This document shows, piece by piece, positions 63,090-64,000 of a stretch of 64,000 nt of DNA. The notes below the pieces were generated by a model. It saw only the letters and a list, made by a program, of their open reading frames with translations, searched no databases and was not told the DNA's origin. The DNA is from Bacteroidota bacterium (GTDB taxonomy: Bacteria > Bacteroidota > Bacteroidia > M30B66): contig JAIXUS010000018.1 in the NCBI GenBank assembly GCA_027483445.1, positions 248,001 through 312,000 of the forward strand, given 5' to 3'. Made by a program: the position numbers and the translations under genes. How positions within the stretch are numbered: position 1 is the first letter of the stretch; each line of letters starts with the position of its first letter.

Positions 63090-63109
63090 CCGCATAATTT
63101 AACGCTACC

Positions 63110-63856
63110 TTGTCAGACGCTGTCGTAATTATTCCAACCTACAACGAGAAGGAGAACATCGAAAAAATGATCCGTAAAGTGTTTAGCCTGCCTAAGGCTT
63201 TCCACTTGCTTATCATTGATGATGGCTCTCCGGATGGTACCGGAGCCATTGTTAAGAAACTACAAACCGAATTCCCGACGCAGCTTTTCTTAGAAGAACG
63301 TCAGGGGAAACTTGGCTTGGGAACCGCTTACATTCATGGCTTTCGATGGGCGTTGAAAAGGAATTATGCGTTTATTTTTGAAATGGATTGCGATTTTTCC
63401 CACAATCCTGATGATTTGATTCGGCTTTACGAACCCTGTTCTAAGGGGGAGGCCGACATGACAATTGGGTCGCGTTATATTACTGGCGTTAACGTTGTGA
63501 ATTGGCCCATGAAACGCGTGCTAATGTCATATTACGCTTCAGCTTATGTCAGACGAATTACCGGAATGAACATTCGCGATACAACGGCCGGATTTAAATG
63601 CTACTCCCGGAAGGTCTTACAAACCATCGAACTTGAAAAAATCAAATTCATGGGATATGCTTTCCAAATCGAGATGAAGTTCACCGCATGGAAATGTGGA
63701 TTTAAAATTCTGGAAGTGCCCATAATTTTTCACGACCGTACTGAGGGTGAATCTAAAATGTCGGGTAAAATTTTCCGAGAAGCCATTTTGGGCGTTATAG
63801 AGATGAAATTGAAGAGCATTTTCAGAAAGTTTCCACAGGCAGAGGCCAAAGCCTGA
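63110..63856 (+). CDS. family 2 glycosyltransferase, polyprenol-phosphate mannose/glucose synthase-like
   Basis: 248 residues from a TTG start. VVIIPTYNEKENIEKMI and LLIIDDGSPDGTG (metal-binding DxD region), GLGTAYIHGFRWAL, FEMDCDFSHNPDDL, IGSRYITG, and RDTTAGFKCYSRKVL match the DPM1-like group without membrane helices. It would charge a lipid carrier with a sugar on the cytoplasmic side. TTG is the only start at the conserved N-terminus. Neighbouring genes do not fix the sugar. Confidence 0.88.
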   Translation: MSDAVVIIPTYNEKENIEKMIRKVFSLPKAFHLLIIDDGSPDGTGAIVKKLQTEFPTQLFLEERQGKLGLGTAYIHGFRWALKRNYAFIFEMDCDFSHNPDDLIRLYEPCSKGEADMTIGSRYITGVNVVNWPMKRVLMSYYASAYVRRITGMNIRDTTAGFKCYSRKVLQTIELEKIKFMGYAFQIEMKFTAWKCGFKILEVPIIFHDRTEGESKMSGKIFREAILGVIEMKLKSIFRKFPQAEAKA

Positions 63857-63953
63857 GCAATCTAGCATGGTTGTGAACAACCATAAATGATAGAAATCTT
63901 TCGATTTATTCAGCACTCATGCTGCATTCGGCAATTAACCCGGCGAAATTGCT

Positions 63954-63961
63954 TAATTTTG
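63954..63961 (+). promoter_or_regulatory. -7 element before the last gene
   Basis: TAATTTTG, exact TAnnTTTG, 17 bases before an ATG at 63979. Confidence 0.4.
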
Positions 63962-63978
63962 GCAAACTCTAAAAAACC

Positions 63979-64000
63979 ATGCCTTCCCCCGCAAAATACA
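63979..64000 (+). CDS. start of a gene cut by the window end
   Basis: An ATG 17 bases after a -7 element opens a frame MPSPAKY that runs off the window. Too short to identify. Confidence 0.4.

Overview
The window is chromosomal DNA of a member of the Bacteroidota. Three things point there. First, there are type IX secretion components (PorQ beside cmk, PorT beside ubiE) and a secreted protein with a type A sorting domain. Second, promoters have the Bacteroidota form: a TTTG near -33 and TAnnTTTG near -7, often only 5 to 9 bases from the start codon, with weak Shine-Dalgarno signals. Third, several gene pairs and proteins typical of the phylum occur: STAS + rnz, pRiA4b ORF-3-like + miaA, N-terminally extended GAPDH, paired M16 peptidases. 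I cannot place it below phylum. No phage, IS element, CRISPR array or rRNA operon was seen.

Layout. 1-8201: end of mutS, tRNA-Gly, a lipoprotein/barrel pair, a badly broken prpE-type acyl-CoA synthetase pseudogene, tRNA-Leu, a secreted DsbA-like protein, two outer-membrane barrel-like proteins and waaA (Kdo transferase). 8287-18488: ten tightly packed plus-strand genes that make nucleotide sugars (DegT aminotransferase, Ugd, UDP-xylose synthase, WbpD-, WbpB- and WbpA-like enzymes, GalE, RmlB, WbpP-like epimerase) and end with a CpsB-type phosphatase. The cassette has no glycosyltransferase, flippase or polymerase. 18540-29672: fabD, porQ-cmk, ispH, a membrane histidine kinase, rpsA, pyrR-pyrB, a STAS protein, a T9SS cargo protein and rnz. 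29707-36731: a RIC-like di-iron protein with ferritin, then minus-strand cca, pRiA4b-like, miaA, and dapD, SIMPL, GT9. 36820-48827: paired M16 peptidases, guaB, an unknown membrane protein, three periplasmic PPIase/SurA-type proteins plus MoxR, and GAPDH. 49056-59319: htrA, dapF flanked by two unknown genes, and a six-gene minus-strand run (aminotransferase, heptose kinase, ubiE, porT, FAD oxidoreductase, ALDH). 59414-64000: a run of overlapping genes for a ribulose-phosphate-epimerase-like fusion, a DAHP synthase and a KdsC-like phosphatase with an HTH-like N-terminus; then hemE, a GT2 glycosyltransferase and the first codons of another gene.

Cell-envelope work dominates: sugar nucleotides, Kdo and heptose steps, outer-membrane protein folding (SurA/PPIase/HtrA) and type IX secretion. 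The best candidates for something undescribed are the Rpe-like/DAHPS/HTH-phosphatase operon, the glycosyltransferase-free sugar-nucleotide cassette, and the RIC homologue that has lost its paired cysteines but kept its di-iron ligands. Most of the window is otherwise ordinary core genome.
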